This document shows positions 1 through 8,384 of a stretch of DNA of 45,973 nt, one piece after another. Location of the stretch: the NCBI GenBank assembly GCA_026986005.1, contig JALSPK010000064.1, positions 1-45,973 on the forward strand, given 5' to 3'. Numbering within the stretch: position 1 is the stretch's first letter; every line of letters starts with the position of its first letter. The notes under the pieces were generated by a model, which was not told where the DNA came from, did no database searches, and saw nothing but the letters and a program-made list of their open reading frames with translations. The DNA is from Saprospiraceae bacterium (GTDB lineage: Bacteria > Bacteroidota > Bacteroidia > Chitinophagales > Saprospiraceae). A program made the translations under genes and the position numbers.

Positions 1-898
1 TTATCGAATCCACACCGGCTATTGCACCGGTCATTGATAATATAGTAGCAATTATCAAATCATCGTTTTCATCATCGGTATATGAGTCGTGATTTATTCC
101 TAATATTATTTTTACACATAAATCCTCGGCATCATAAGATTTTAAATAATTTTTCCATAATATTTTGAAAGCTCTTAAAGTTGATATATCCGCAAGTATA
201 GTTCCATTCATAAAAAAATGAAACTTTAGTTTTTTTAGCAACCAATTTAGCTGATTTTTATCAATTTTCGATTTCTTTATGTAGCTACTTAAAGTATTCA
301 ATGATTCAGATAGGTAGTCTACAGGCGTTTTTGATAAAGCTCTTTCAGTTTTAAAATAAAAACTAATATTTGGAAAATGAATTTTACAATACTCTTCCAA
401 TTCTAAAATGGATCCCGGTCTATTGATTGGTAATCTTAAGACTATATTTAAGCTGTTGATGTCAAAACCTCTCTCTTCAAAATAATCTTTAAGATGTTCC
501 AAAAAAAGAATTTGATCTACCCCATATCTGGTATTAAATATCAATTCTTTATTTTCAACACCCACACCATTGAATAACTCGTTGATATCAATTTGGCTGT
601 GATTTATATTGACTACAGTTGATTCAAGACCAAAATTCATATGTGATTTTAAGTATTTATTGAAATCAATATTTTCAATGAGGCTATAATCCAATCCTAT
701 TTTCCAATTGTTATCTTTAATTGCGAACGGAGCATAGTCTTCAGGAGTATCTTCTTTGTGTGCAAATGGTTTTCCTTGCACCTCTTTATCTATCTGCCAA
801 ACAAAATCTTTGATAGAACCCTTTTTTAGCGATTTCTTTATTATTTCTAGCCATTCATCTTTGCTATATCCTTCAAAATCATAAGTAAATTTTCCCAT
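1..898 (-). CDS. mutA: Methylmalonyl-CoA mutase subunit, probably small/beta subunit (C-terminus cut by window edge)
   Basis: Reading the minus strand from the ATG at 896-898 gives an open frame of about 299 codons that runs off the window, so the C-terminus is missing. It begins MGKFTYDFEGYSKDEW and contains KDFVWQID near residue 30 and GTILADISTLRAFKILW near residue 230, which resemble the N-terminal barrel of methylmalonyl-CoA mutase subunits. In the family, the mutase interconverts succinyl-CoA and methylmalonyl-CoA using a B12 cofactor carried by the large subunit. The upstream neighbour, 33 bp away on the same strand, is an ADP-forming acyl-CoA synthetase, which fits a propionate/succinate route. 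The choice of small rather than large subunit rests on the divergent sequence and is less certain than the family. Confidence 0.72.
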   Translation of the reverse strand, partial: MGKFTYDFEGYSKDEWLEIIKKSLKKGSIKDFVWQIDKEVQGKPFAHKEDTPEDYAPFAIKDNNWKIGLDYSLIENIDFNKYLKSHMNFGLESTVVNINHSQIDINELFNGVGVENKELIFNTRYGVDQILFLEHLKDYFEERGFDINSLNIVLRLPINRPGSILELEEYCKIHFPNISFYFKTERALSKTPVDYLSESLNTLSSYIKKSKIDKNQLNWLLKKLKFHFFMNGTILADISTLRAFKILWKNYLKSYDAEDLCVKIILGINHDSYTDDENDDLIIATILSMTGAIAGVDSI

Positions 899-931
899 AT
901 TTTTTGGTTTAATGTTATGTAATAAAAAAAT

Positions 932-2983
932 CTAATAGTCAATCTTAATTCTACAGTCTACTGCATATATTTCATTTTTTGAAGCTATTAAAGGGTTAAT
1001 GTCTATTTCAGATATCTGATAATACACTCTAAGCAATCTATCTAGTTTTGTGATAATGATAGCAAAATCATTAATGTCAACTCCCTTTTTACCCCTTGCT
1101 CCTTTTAAAATATTAAAACCTTTCAAAGATTTAATCATATATTTTGCTTCATCTGTACTAATAGGTGACAATGCAGTATTGATATCTTTGAGGGTTTCGA
1201 GATAGATACCTCCCATTCCAGCCATTATTACATGACCCAAATCATTCTCTCTTGTTGCTCCTATAAACAATTCAATACCACTTATCATTGGCTGTACTAT
1301 CACTGATAGTGTATCATTTATCTGCATTAATTTATTGAATTCATTCAAAGCGTCTTCCACTGAATTAATACTTAATACAACTCCTCCTACATCCGTTTTA
1401 TGAATCGGCCCAACAACTTTCATCACAATCGGAAAGTTAATATCACAAAGTATTTTTTTAAGTTGGGTTTTATTTTTTGCATAGTATTCGGGTATGCGTT
1501 TAATACCGGCATCATCTAAAAAAGAGGATACTTCAACAGGAGTCAGATATCTGTTTTTATCATTCTCAATAATATTATTCAAAGTATCATTAGAATTGTA
1601 ATTATTTTCTTTATTTAGGGTAAATAACGGAGTTTTGAAGTTAACTTTAGAAATAGCTTGAGCCAATATTGATTCATCAGGAAAAAATATTTTACCATTC
1701 TCAATAAACTCTTTCATTGCTTTTTCTGTGTTTATCGGGGATGGTAAAACCGGGTATATCGGCTTTTTAGAAGTATTGATTTTTTCTGCCAATAAATCGT
1801 AAACCGGTTTAACATCAAATAGCCCCGGACTTCCAAAGATTACGATCATTTCATCTATTTCTTCAAATTCAGCATTACAATAATCAATAATCAATCCTAA
1901 TTGTTCGGCAGTACCGGTAGCCAAAAAATCTATAGGGTTTGAAACAGAAGAACCGGAAAATAATTGAGATAAAAGCTCATCTGCTTTTTCTCCGGCTATC
2001 TCAGGAACAGCCATTTTCCCTTTTTCCAATGCATCAGCGCACATCACACCTGCCCCTCCCGCATGAGTGATGATAGCAACATTTTTACCATTTGGTAGCC
2101 CATAAAATAATACACCTGCAACATACAGCATTTCTTCTCTACTATAACACTGTATTATTCCTGCTTTTTTGAACAAAGTCTCTACAACTATTTCAGGGCT
2201 AGCCATTGCTCCCGTGTGAGATGATGCTGCTCTACTTCCTGCGTCCGTCAATCCTGCTTTAACTGCTACAATATTGCATCCCTTTTCAATCAGGCTACGA
2301 CTGTGTTTTAGAAGTTTTCTTGCGTTGGACAGTTGCTCTATATACAACATTAATACATTTGAACTTTCTTCTTGTATATAATTATTGTCAAAATACTCCA
2401 ATATATCTTCTACTTGAATTTGAATTGCGTTACCTACCGAGTATATACTTGAAAATTGCATTCCCATTTTAATTCCGGCTTCCATGACAAAAACAGCAGT
2501 AGAGCCCGAACTGGAAATAAAGTCTACTCCTTTAGGATTAAACGTTGGAATAGGAGTGGTAAAAGCTCCCTTATAATTTTCGTTTATTACCCCTATACAA
2601 TTTGGTCCAAGTATACTAAGTTTGTTTGTATTGGCAATATTCAATATTTTTTGTTCAATAATCTTCCCCTCTTTATTCAATTCCCCAAAACCCGCAGACA
2701 ATATGATAAATGAGTCTGTTCCTTTTTGAGATAAAGCGACAATCGTGTCATAACAAAAACGTGCAGGAATCGCTAAAATAGCCAAATCCACTTTTGGCAA
2801 TGAATCGATGTTAGAATAACACTTTATCCCCTGTATTTTATCTGATTTTGGATTTAATACAAATAGATTTTGAAAACCACCATTGATTAAGTTCTCCAAA
2901 ACTTTACCTCCGGGTTTATTAGTATTATCAGAACCACCAACAACTACAATACTTTGGGGTTTTATCAGTAGTGGGTTTACCAT
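932..2983 (-). CDS. ADP-forming acyl-CoA synthetase (acetate/propionate--CoA ligase), fused alpha-beta form
   Basis: 683 residues. Residues about 7-100 are a Rossmann CoA-binding domain (SIVVVGGSDN). Residues about 130-290 are succinyl-CoA-ligase-like, with the conserved ASSHTGAMAS loop near residue 250 whose histidine is the expected phosphohistidine site. The last 200 residues are an ATP-grasp domain with PIVMKVVGPIHKTDVGGV. The family converts acyl-CoA + ADP + Pi to acid + CoA + ATP, making ATP by substrate-level phosphorylation, or runs in reverse. It is the first gene of a likely two-gene operon with the methylmalonyl-CoA mutase subunit, suggesting propionyl-CoA or succinyl-CoA as substrate, but specificity cannot be read from sequence. 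A candidate promoter lies just upstream. Confidence 0.85.
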   Translation of the reverse strand: MVNPLLIKPQSIVVVGGSDNTNKPGGKVLENLINGGFQNLFVLNPKSDKIQGIKCYSNIDSLPKVDLAILAIPARFCYDTIVALSQKGTDSFIILSAGFGELNKEGKIIEQKILNIANTNKLSILGPNCIGVINENYKGAFTTPIPTFNPKGVDFISSSGSTAVFVMEAGIKMGMQFSSIYSVGNAIQIQVEDILEYFDNNYIQEESSNVLMLYIEQLSNARKLLKHSRSLIEKGCNIVAVKAGLTDAGSRAASSHTGAMASPEIVVETLFKKAGIIQCYSREEMLYVAGVLFYGLPNGKNVAIITHAGGAGVMCADALEKGKMAVPEIAGEKADELLSQLFSGSSVSNPIDFLATGTAEQLGLIIDYCNAEFEEIDEMIVIFGSPGLFDVKPVYDLLAEKINTSKKPIYPVLPSPINTEKAMKEFIENGKIFFPDESILAQAISKVNFKTPLFTLNKENNYNSNDTLNNIIENDKNRYLTPVEVSSFLDDAGIKRIPEYYAKNKTQLKKILCDINFPIVMKVVGPIHKTDVGGVVLSINSVEDALNEFNKLMQINDTLSVIVQPMISGIELFIGATRENDLGHVIMAGMGGIYLETLKDINTALSPISTDEAKYMIKSLKGFNILKGARGKKGVDINDFAIIITKLDRLLRVYYQISEIDINPLIASKNEIYAVDCRIKIDY

Positions 2984-3009
2984 GTATGTTTAATAGTTAA
3001 TTGAACTAG

Positions 3010-3040
3010 CGAAAGTACTAAATAAAATATGCTAATACAA
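3010..3040 (-). promoter_or_regulatory. Candidate Bacteroidota promoter for the acyl-CoA synthetase operon
   Basis: On the minus strand a TTG (3038-3040) is separated by exactly 20 bases from TACTTTCG (3010-3017), one mismatch from the phylum -7 consensus TAnnTTTG. It lies 27 bp upstream of the ATG at 2983. Spacing and position are right; the one mismatch lowers certainty. Confidence 0.4.
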
Positions 3041-3150
3041 AAAATGAAACTATTAAATGAACAAAAAAATTTATTATATGTTAGTATTAAAATTGATTAA
3101 TCTTTTATTCCCTTAATAATCATTATTTCATACAAACTAAACTAATTAAG

Positions 3151-3774
3151 ATGACAAAAAAATTTATTTTGCCCCTTGTAATAATATTTACTTTTTTTGC
3201 TTCTTGCAAAGACAATACAGATAAAAAGCAGGAAACTAAAACTATTATTTCTAAAGAGGTGAAAGCTAAAAGCAAAGATACTAATAAAGCTGATTATGCT
3301 AAAAGAGGAAAAATAATCGCTCAAAGTACCGGTAAAACTCTTAAAGGAAGACTAAAATCCGCAATACAAAAAGGCGGTTTGAAAAACGGTATAAATATAT
3401 GTAATAATGTGGCTCAAAAGTTAATGGACTCAATGTCTGTTGTTCACAATGCAAAAATTAAAAGAACAAGTTTAAAGTTAAGAAACCTGGACGATGCGCC
3501 AAATCAGGAGGAATTAGCTATATTGTCACAGTATGATAGAGAAATTGCTCAAGGCAAACAAATAAAGCCGATTGTAAGAAAAGCTAAAGATGGAATTCAT
3601 TTTTTTGCTCCTATTTTTATAGAAGATGTATGTTTAAATTGTCATGGTACTATTGGCAAAAAGCTGAAAGCAGAAACGTATAAAGAAATTAAAAAATTCT
3701 ATCCAAAAGATGAGGCTATCAATTATAAAAAAGGTGATTTGAGAGCGATTTGGTCTATTACTATGAAAGAATAA
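3151..3774 (+). CDS. DUF3365-type c-type heme lipoprotein
   Basis: 207 residues. The N-terminus (MTKKFILPLVIIFTFFASCK) is a lipoprotein signal with the lipobox cysteine at residue 19, so it should be anchored in the envelope. After a charged linker of about 40 residues comes a domain resembling the DUF3365/Tll0287 family, with one CxxCH heme-binding motif (VCLNCHG) near residue 161. Family members are thought to be periplasmic heme-based redox or gas sensors; no enzymatic activity is claimed. It is a single-gene unit, divergent from the acyl-CoA synthetase and convergent with the EamA transporter. The heme motif is seen directly; the sensor role is inference. Confidence 0.75.
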   Translation: MTKKFILPLVIIFTFFASCKDNTDKKQETKTIISKEVKAKSKDTNKADYAKRGKIIAQSTGKTLKGRLKSAIQKGGLKNGINICNNVAQKLMDSMSVVHNAKIKRTSLKLRNLDDAPNQEELAILSQYDREIAQGKQIKPIVRKAKDGIHFFAPIFIEDVCLNCHGTIGKKLKAETYKEIKKFYPKDEAINYKKGDLRAIWSITMKE

Positions 3775-3817
3775 TGATGTGAGTTTGATGGAGTATCACC
3801 TTGGATTATTATCCTTT

Positions 3818-3847
3818 ATGGACAGACACTAAATAGTGTATGTCTAT
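3818..3847. repeat. Imperfect inverted repeat (hairpin) containing a 17-bp sequence duplicated at 3985
   Basis: Arms 3818-3829 and 3836-3847 match at 10 of 12 positions around a 6-base loop. The segment tggacagacactaaata (3819-3835) recurs exactly at 3985-4001 inside the 3' end of the neighbouring EamA gene. It lies between convergent genes, so it may end transcription, or it may be a scar of a lost insertion sequence. No T-run follows. Confidence 0.45.
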
Positions 3848-3909
3848 AAAGTGCTTGATTTTTGAAAAATAAAGATTTTTGATGAGATTTTTGTCTTTCT
3901 GAGGATTAG

Positions 3910-3925
3910 TGATGCCTTAGCATCA
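3910..3925. terminator. Small hairpin between convergent genes
   Basis: TGATGC (3910-3915) and GCATCA (3920-3925) form a perfect 6-bp stem with a 4-base loop, in the 191-bp gap between the DUF3365 gene and the convergent transporter. It has no clear U-tract, so the terminator call is weak. Confidence 0.25.
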
Positions 3926-3965
3926 GTAATTTGAATAAAGAAAAAATATCGCAAAAAGATTATTT

Positions 3966-4859
3966 TTAAATTTTAATGACTTTGTGGACAGACACTAAAT
4001 ATACCCCTGTGAAAATCAGTAAAGCTGCCAATGTCTTTATAAAATCCAAACTATCTTTTCCTAAAAGAAGTGCCACTATTGTGGCCAATATAGGTTGTAG
4101 GTAAATATATATGGCTACAACAGAAGGGTTAACATTTTTTAGCCCTAATATATTAAACAAATATGCCAAAACTGTAGTAAATAAGAGTACATACCCTAAA
4201 GAACTCCAAATTTCCGGTGTAAAACCAGAGAAATTTACGTTTAAAACCCCTGAAATACCTATCGGAAAGATAAATATCAATCCAAATAGAAACATCCATT
4301 TGGTTATAGTTACCGGATTGTATCTCTTCAATAATGGTTTTACTTTTACCAAATACAAAGCATAAGATACCGAGTTAACAAAAACCAAAAAATCTCCTTT
4401 TAACGTGTCAACACTCAATACGAAACTTCCTCTTTTTAATATAATTATCAACACTCCGATAAAACCAAAGCTTACTCCTAGTATTTTTTTATTACTGATT
4501 TTTTCATTTAGTAAGAAAGAAGAAAATATAAATACAATAATAGGAACAACTGTCATTATCAAAGCTGCATTTATCGGCACAGTATATTTTAATCCGATAA
4601 TAAAACAACTCTGGTTTATTACAACTCCCAAAAGAGCAACTAATAAAAAACTTATGTAATCCTGCTTTTTTATTTTTTCTTTGATAAATATCGAATGAAA
4701 TAAAAAAAAGACTATCGCTGCAGTTACAACTCTTAATAAAACTAATCCCATTGGGGAAATATAGTCGTCATCTAATATTATTTTTGCAATAGAATAGTTA
4801 GCACCATATATCAGTGCTGCACCAAAAAGAAAGATATGCGAAATCCATTTTCCCTTCAA
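3966..4859 (-). CDS. EamA/DMT-superfamily permease
   Basis: 297 residues, almost entirely hydrophobic, consistent with ten transmembrane segments in two EamA repeats (residues about 8-140 and 150-290). The motif YGANYSIAKIIL near residue 20 and the repeat-2 pattern GDFLVFVNSVSYALYLVKVK are typical of drug/metabolite exporters in the inner membrane; the substrate cannot be predicted. The start codon is TTG at 4857-4859, chosen because no ATG precedes the first helix; it lies only 5 bases after the pcm stop, so the two are probably translationally coupled. The last codons (…VSVHKVIKI) are encoded by the second copy of a 17-bp sequence also found at 3819. Confidence 0.85.
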   Translation of the reverse strand: MKGKWISHIFLFGAALIYGANYSIAKIILDDDYISPMGLVLLRVVTAAIVFFLFHSIFIKEKIKKQDYISFLLVALLGVVINQSCFIIGLKYTVPINAALIMTVVPIIVFIFSSFLLNEKISNKKILGVSFGFIGVLIIILKRGSFVLSVDTLKGDFLVFVNSVSYALYLVKVKPLLKRYNPVTITKWMFLFGLIFIFPIGISGVLNVNFSGFTPEIWSSLGYVLLFTTVLAYLFNILGLKNVNPSVVAIYIYLQPILATIVALLLGKDSLDFIKTLAALLIFTGVYLVSVHKVIKI

Positions 4860-4864
4860 AATAC

Positions 4865-5521
4865 TTATTTGTTTTCGACACCAGTCTTAAAAGGAACAAA
4901 TCTAAATTTTCCATGTTTCTCTCTTCTGATATTTTTAGCATCAATCTTAATTAATTTAATCATATCTTTAACATCTCCATTACCATAGGGAATAACCATT
5001 ATTCCACCAATTTTAAGCTGTTTTAACAGCTCTTTTGGTATATTGTTTGCTCCTGCAGTAATAATTATTTTATCAAAAGGAGCATATCTGGGTAAACCAA
5101 GATAACCATCACCAAAAAAAGTTCTAATTGAATTATACCCTATTTCAGCTAAAAATTTACTCGTTTTTTCAAAAAGTTTTTTTTGTCTTTCTATTGTATA
5201 AACTTTCGCACCAAGTTCAATTAAGACAGTTGCTTGATATCCTGATCCTGTACCTATCTCCAGTATTTTATCCTTGGGTTTCACATCCAATAATTCAGTT
5301 TGAAATGCTACCGTGTAAGGTTGTGATATGGTCTGATCTGCATCTATTGGAAATGCAACATCTCTATAGGCCCAATCTGCAAATGCAGCATCTAAAAAAT
5401 AATGCCTTGGTATCTTAAGTATAGCTTGAAGTATTCTATCGTCATTGATTCCTTTGGACTTTACTAGCTCTACCAATTTTTTTCTTAATCCCTTGTGTCT
5501 ATAACTATCAGTATAATTCAT
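4865..5521 (-). CDS. pcm: Protein-L-isoaspartate O-methyltransferase
   Basis: About 218 residues from the ATG at 5519-5521 (starting MNYTDSYRHKG). A longer reading from 5539 would overlap the asnS 3' end and adds only six residues, so the internal ATG, 4 bases after the asnS stop, is preferred. Family signatures are IPRHYFLDAAFADWAY, QTISQPYTVAFQTELL and the SAM-binding loop EIGTGSGYQATVL. The enzyme methylates L-isoaspartyl residues in damaged proteins in the cytoplasm. It sits between asnS and an EamA transporter in a tight minus-strand operon; pairing with an asparagine-related tRNA synthetase is probably incidental. Confidence 0.92.
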   Translation of the reverse strand: MNYTDSYRHKGLRKKLVELVKSKGINDDRILQAILKIPRHYFLDAAFADWAYRDVAFPIDADQTISQPYTVAFQTELLDVKPKDKILEIGTGSGYQATVLIELGAKVYTIERQKKLFEKTSKFLAEIGYNSIRTFFGDGYLGLPRYAPFDKIIITAGANNIPKELLKQLKIGGIMVIPYGNGDVKDMIKLIKIDAKNIRREKHGKFRFVPFKTGVENK

Positions 5522-5525
5522 GGAA

Positions 5526-6947
5526 TTAAAATTTTGCACTTCCCGGATATCTCGGAAATGGTATTACATCTCTGATATTACTCATACCTGTCACAAATAA
5601 AACAAGCCTTTCAAATCCCAATCCAAAACCTGCATGTTCAGCAGATCCATACCTTCTTGTATCAAGATACCACTGCATCTCTTCCGCGGGTACATCCATT
5701 TCCTCCATTCTTTTCAACAACATTTCAAGATTTTCTTCTCTTTGCGATCCTCCGACTATTTCACCTATCCCCGGAAAGAGTATATCCATTGCTCTTACTG
5801 TATTGTTATCATCATTGACTTTCATATAAAAAGCCTTTATATCTTTTGGATAATCGGTCAATATAACAGGCTTTTTAAAATGCTTTTCCACAAGGTATCT
5901 TTCGTGCTCAGACTGTAAATCTGCACCCCATTTATCAATTATATACTTGAATTTTTTCTTTTTATTCGGTTTAGACCGCATCAATATATTAATAGCTTCA
6001 GTATAAGAAAGCCTTTCAAAATCATTATTTAATACAAATTCCAGTTTTTCAATAAGAGCTTGTTCAGATCTTTGATTTTGGGGTTTTTGCTTTTCTTCTT
6101 GTATTAACCTTTGTTGTAAAAACTCAAGATCTTCCAAATTATTATCAAGAGTGTATTTGATGACATATTTCAATAAATCCTCCGCTAGATTCATATCGTC
6201 TGTAATATCAGCAAACGCGATTTCAGGTTCTATCATCCAAAACTCGGCTAAATGCCTCGAAGTATTCGAATTTTCAGCTCTAAATGTCGGACCAAATGTG
6301 TACACTTTGGAAAAAGCCATAGCGCCGAGCTCTGCCTCCAATTGACCGGAAACAGTTAAGTTAGTCGCCTGTTCAAAAAAATCTTGTCTGTAATCAGCAT
6401 GCCCATTTTCTGTTTTTGGGACATCGTCTAGATCTAAAGTGGTTACTTTGAACATCTCTCCGGCACCCTCAGCGTCTGATGCTGTGATAATCGGTGTATG
6501 CATGTATACAAAACCATTATCATTGAAAAACTTGTGAATAGCAAACGATAAAGAATTTCTTACTCTGAAAATTGCTCCAAAGGTATTTGTCCTGAATCTA
6601 AGATGTGCAATTTCTCTTAAAAATTCAAGAGAATGCCGCTTGGGTTGTAAAGGATATTTTTCAGGATCCGAATCGCCCAATATAACCAACTTTGCAACTT
6701 TTATTTCTACTTTTTGTCCTTTACCTAGTGATTCCACTAGCTGCCCTTCAGCATAAATCGCTGTTCCTGGATTGATTCTCTTTAATATAGTATCTTCATA
6801 CTCTTTGAAATCTATGACCAATTGGATGTTACTAATAGTAGACCCATCATTTAATGCGATAAATTGATTGTTTCTGAATGTTCTGACCCATCCATTTATT
6901 TTTATAGTTTCCCCTATTCTTTTTCCAAGCAATAATTCTTTTATCAT
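5526..6947 (-). CDS. asnS: Asparagine--tRNA ligase
   Basis: 473 residues, normal for bacterial AsnRS. The N-terminal OB-fold anticodon-binding domain ([20 protein letters not shown], residues about 18-37) is followed by the class II catalytic core with motif 2 ([25 protein letters not shown]) and motif 3 ([15 protein letters not shown]) near the C-terminus. [11 protein letters not shown] together with the EPE ending of the motif favours asparagine over aspartate. The reaction charges tRNA-Asn in the cytoplasm. It is the first gene of asnS-pcm-EamA, and its 5' leader contains two hairpins and a TACTTTTG box (7011-7018, reverse strand). Confidence 0.95.
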   Translation of the reverse strand: MIKELLLGKRIGETIKINGWVRTFRNNQFIALNDGSTISNIQLVIDFKEYEDTILKRINPGTAIYAEGQLVESLGKGQKVEIKVAKLVILGDSDPEKYPLQPKRHSLEFLREIAHLRFRTNTFGAIFRVRNSLSFAIHKFFNDNGFVYMHTPIITASDAEGAGEMFKVTTLDLDDVPKTENGHADYRQDFFEQATNLTVSGQLEAELGAMAFSKVYTFGPTFRAENSNTSRHLAEFWMIEPEIAFADITDDMNLAEDLLKYVIKYTLDNNLEDLEFLQQRLIQEEKQKPQNQRSEQALIEKLEFVLNNDFERLSYTEAINILMRSKPNKKKKFKYIIDKWGADLQSEHERYLVEKHFKKPVILTDYPKDIKAFYMKVNDDNNTVRAMDILFPGIGEIVGGSQREENLEMLLKRMEEMDVPAEEMQWYLDTRRYGSAEHAGFGLGFERLVLFVTGMSNIRDVIPFPRYPGSAKF

Positions 6948-6977
6948 ATTCTGTTTTACATTTTATATCTTAAATCA

Positions 6978-7006
6978 AAATAATGATTTTACAAATATCA
7001 TTATTT
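6978..7006 (-). promoter_or_regulatory. Hairpin in the asnS leader
   Basis: A perfect 10-bp stem (6978-6987 with 6997-7006) and 9-base loop lies between the putative -7 box at 7011-7018 and the asnS ATG at 6947. It would be transcribed in the leader. No T-box-like or tRNA-like sequence was recognised. Confidence 0.35.
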
Positions 7007-7273
7007 CTCTCAAAAGTAGCATGGCTTTTCCATGTTAGGCTGCAAAAATAGATTTTTTTCACCTATTTATTAAAATACCATATTATTATTTATGATTTTT
7101 TAATCCTATTGTAGTAGATTTGTGTCTTAGTCTTCTTTATTAGGATATATTTTTTCTCTTTGGATACTGTTTTGTTTATATTTTTTGTGGTTTATCCCCT
7201 AAAAAGAAACATTTTTAAAACATATGGCAAATAAAGTTGTAAAATATTTTGTTTTTACGACAAAAGAAGGTTT

Positions 7274-7302
7274 TTGGCATAATATTTTCTAATATATATT
7301 TG
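7274..7302 (+). promoter_or_regulatory. Bacteroidota-type promoter for the TPR-protein operon
   Basis: TTG at 7274-7276, 18-base spacer, then TATATTTG at 7295-7302, an exact match to the TAnnTTTG -7 consensus. The start codon is at 7338, giving a leader of about 30 nt. Confidence 0.55.
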
Positions 7303-7337
7303 GTAATATCTTTTGTAAATAAAAATAATTAACATTA

Positions 7338-8357
7338 ATGTTTTATAAAGTAATAATACAAGGAAAATTTAATTTTTTAAATCGCAATAGTTATGATAAA
7401 CTTGTAAAAGTTATCCAAAATAAAAATCTTGTTTATTACAAAAATGATATAGTTTTTAAAGAGTTGGAGTTTTTAAATGATGAGAGATATATGGTAGATA
7501 TACCTCGATATGTGGGGAATCATACCGATAAAGCTTGGAAAAATACCACAAACTTATTTGAAAACTGTGCTCAATTCGCAGTTTCAGGTAGGGTTTTAAT
7601 GTGGAAAGTTGAAGAAGGAAAAGTACTTGATTTTAGAGAGATAGAACCTAGTGGAGACAGGTCTGCTGTTCTTAATTTTAAACGAGGAAAACAATTTTTG
7701 TCAACTGAAGGTAAAGAAAAAGAAGCCCATGAAGCCCTTAGCAAGTCTATAGAAAAATGTGAAAGGAATGCTATTGCATATGAAAGAAGAGCAGTTGTAA
7801 ATTTGATGTTGAAGAACTATGAAGAAGCTAAAGAAGATTTTGAGAAATGTCTTAATTTAGACAATACAGTATCTGAAGCACACTTGGGCCTAGCAAAAAT
7901 ATTAATGAGAGAAAATAATATAGAAACAGCTCTTGAACATGTAGTACAGGCGCTTAAAACTTCTGTTGCACTTCAGGCGTTGCACTGGCAAAGCAGAAGA
8001 GCAAAAGCTGAAATTCATATAATTCAAGAAGAATGGGATAAAGCTGAATTTGAATTAAAACTTTTAGTTAATCGAAAATTTGACAAAGAGAATTTAAACT
8101 ACAATTGGAAAAAAGAAGATTTATTCAAATACGGTATAGTCAAATACAATCAGTATGATTTTGCAGGAGCATTGGATTTATTTGAGCAGTCTATGTCAAT
8201 GACAGATGGAAAGACAAAAACAGCAAATAAAGACAAATACTATTACCTGGGGATGGCAAAGAAAAATTCTGGCAAAAGCGGATATATTCACGACTTGAAA
8301 CTTTCTGCAGAATTGGGAAATGAAGATGCTGAATATATGCTTGAAGATTTTCTATAA
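7338..8357 (+). CDS. TPR-repeat protein with an unrecognised N-terminal domain
   Basis: 339 residues, no signal peptide or membrane segment, so probably cytoplasmic. Residues about 1-112 form a domain I do not recognise (MFYKVIIQGKFNFLNRNSY…). Residues about 112-340 show repeated TPR-like helices, for example NAIAYERRAVVNLMLKNYEE and DNTVSEAHLGLAKILMREN, and a final unit with YYYLGMAKKNSGKSGYIHDL. TPRs usually mediate protein-protein contacts; no enzymatic residues are apparent. It has its own promoter and is followed by a transporter, an O-methyltransferase and an OmpA-family protein with short gaps, so it may be co-transcribed with them. Specific function unknown. Confidence 0.7.
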   Translation: MFYKVIIQGKFNFLNRNSYDKLVKVIQNKNLVYYKNDIVFKELEFLNDERYMVDIPRYVGNHTDKAWKNTTNLFENCAQFAVSGRVLMWKVEEGKVLDFREIEPSGDRSAVLNFKRGKQFLSTEGKEKEAHEALSKSIEKCERNAIAYERRAVVNLMLKNYEEAKEDFEKCLNLDNTVSEAHLGLAKILMRENNIETALEHVVQALKTSVALQALHWQSRRAKAEIHIIQEEWDKAEFELKLLVNRKFDKENLNYNWKKEDLFKYGIVKYNQYDFAGALDLFEQSMSMTDGKTKTANKDKYYYLGMAKKNSGKSGYIHDLKLSAELGNEDAEYMLEDFL

Positions 8358-8384
8358 TTTTAACACTATCATTTAAGGCTTAAA

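Larger units (their letters stand above)
6948..7337. other. 390-bp divergent intergenic region between asnS and the TPR-protein operon
   Basis: No convincing gene is present. On the asnS side there is a 10-bp inverted repeat (AAATAATGAT / ATCATTATTT, 6978-7006, 9-base loop), a TACTTTTG -7 box on the minus strand (7011-7018), and a short palindrome CATGG-N5-CCATG (7020-7034). On the other side there is a plus-strand promoter at 7274-7302. The central 150 bp are T-rich and show nothing I can interpret. Confidence 0.5.
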
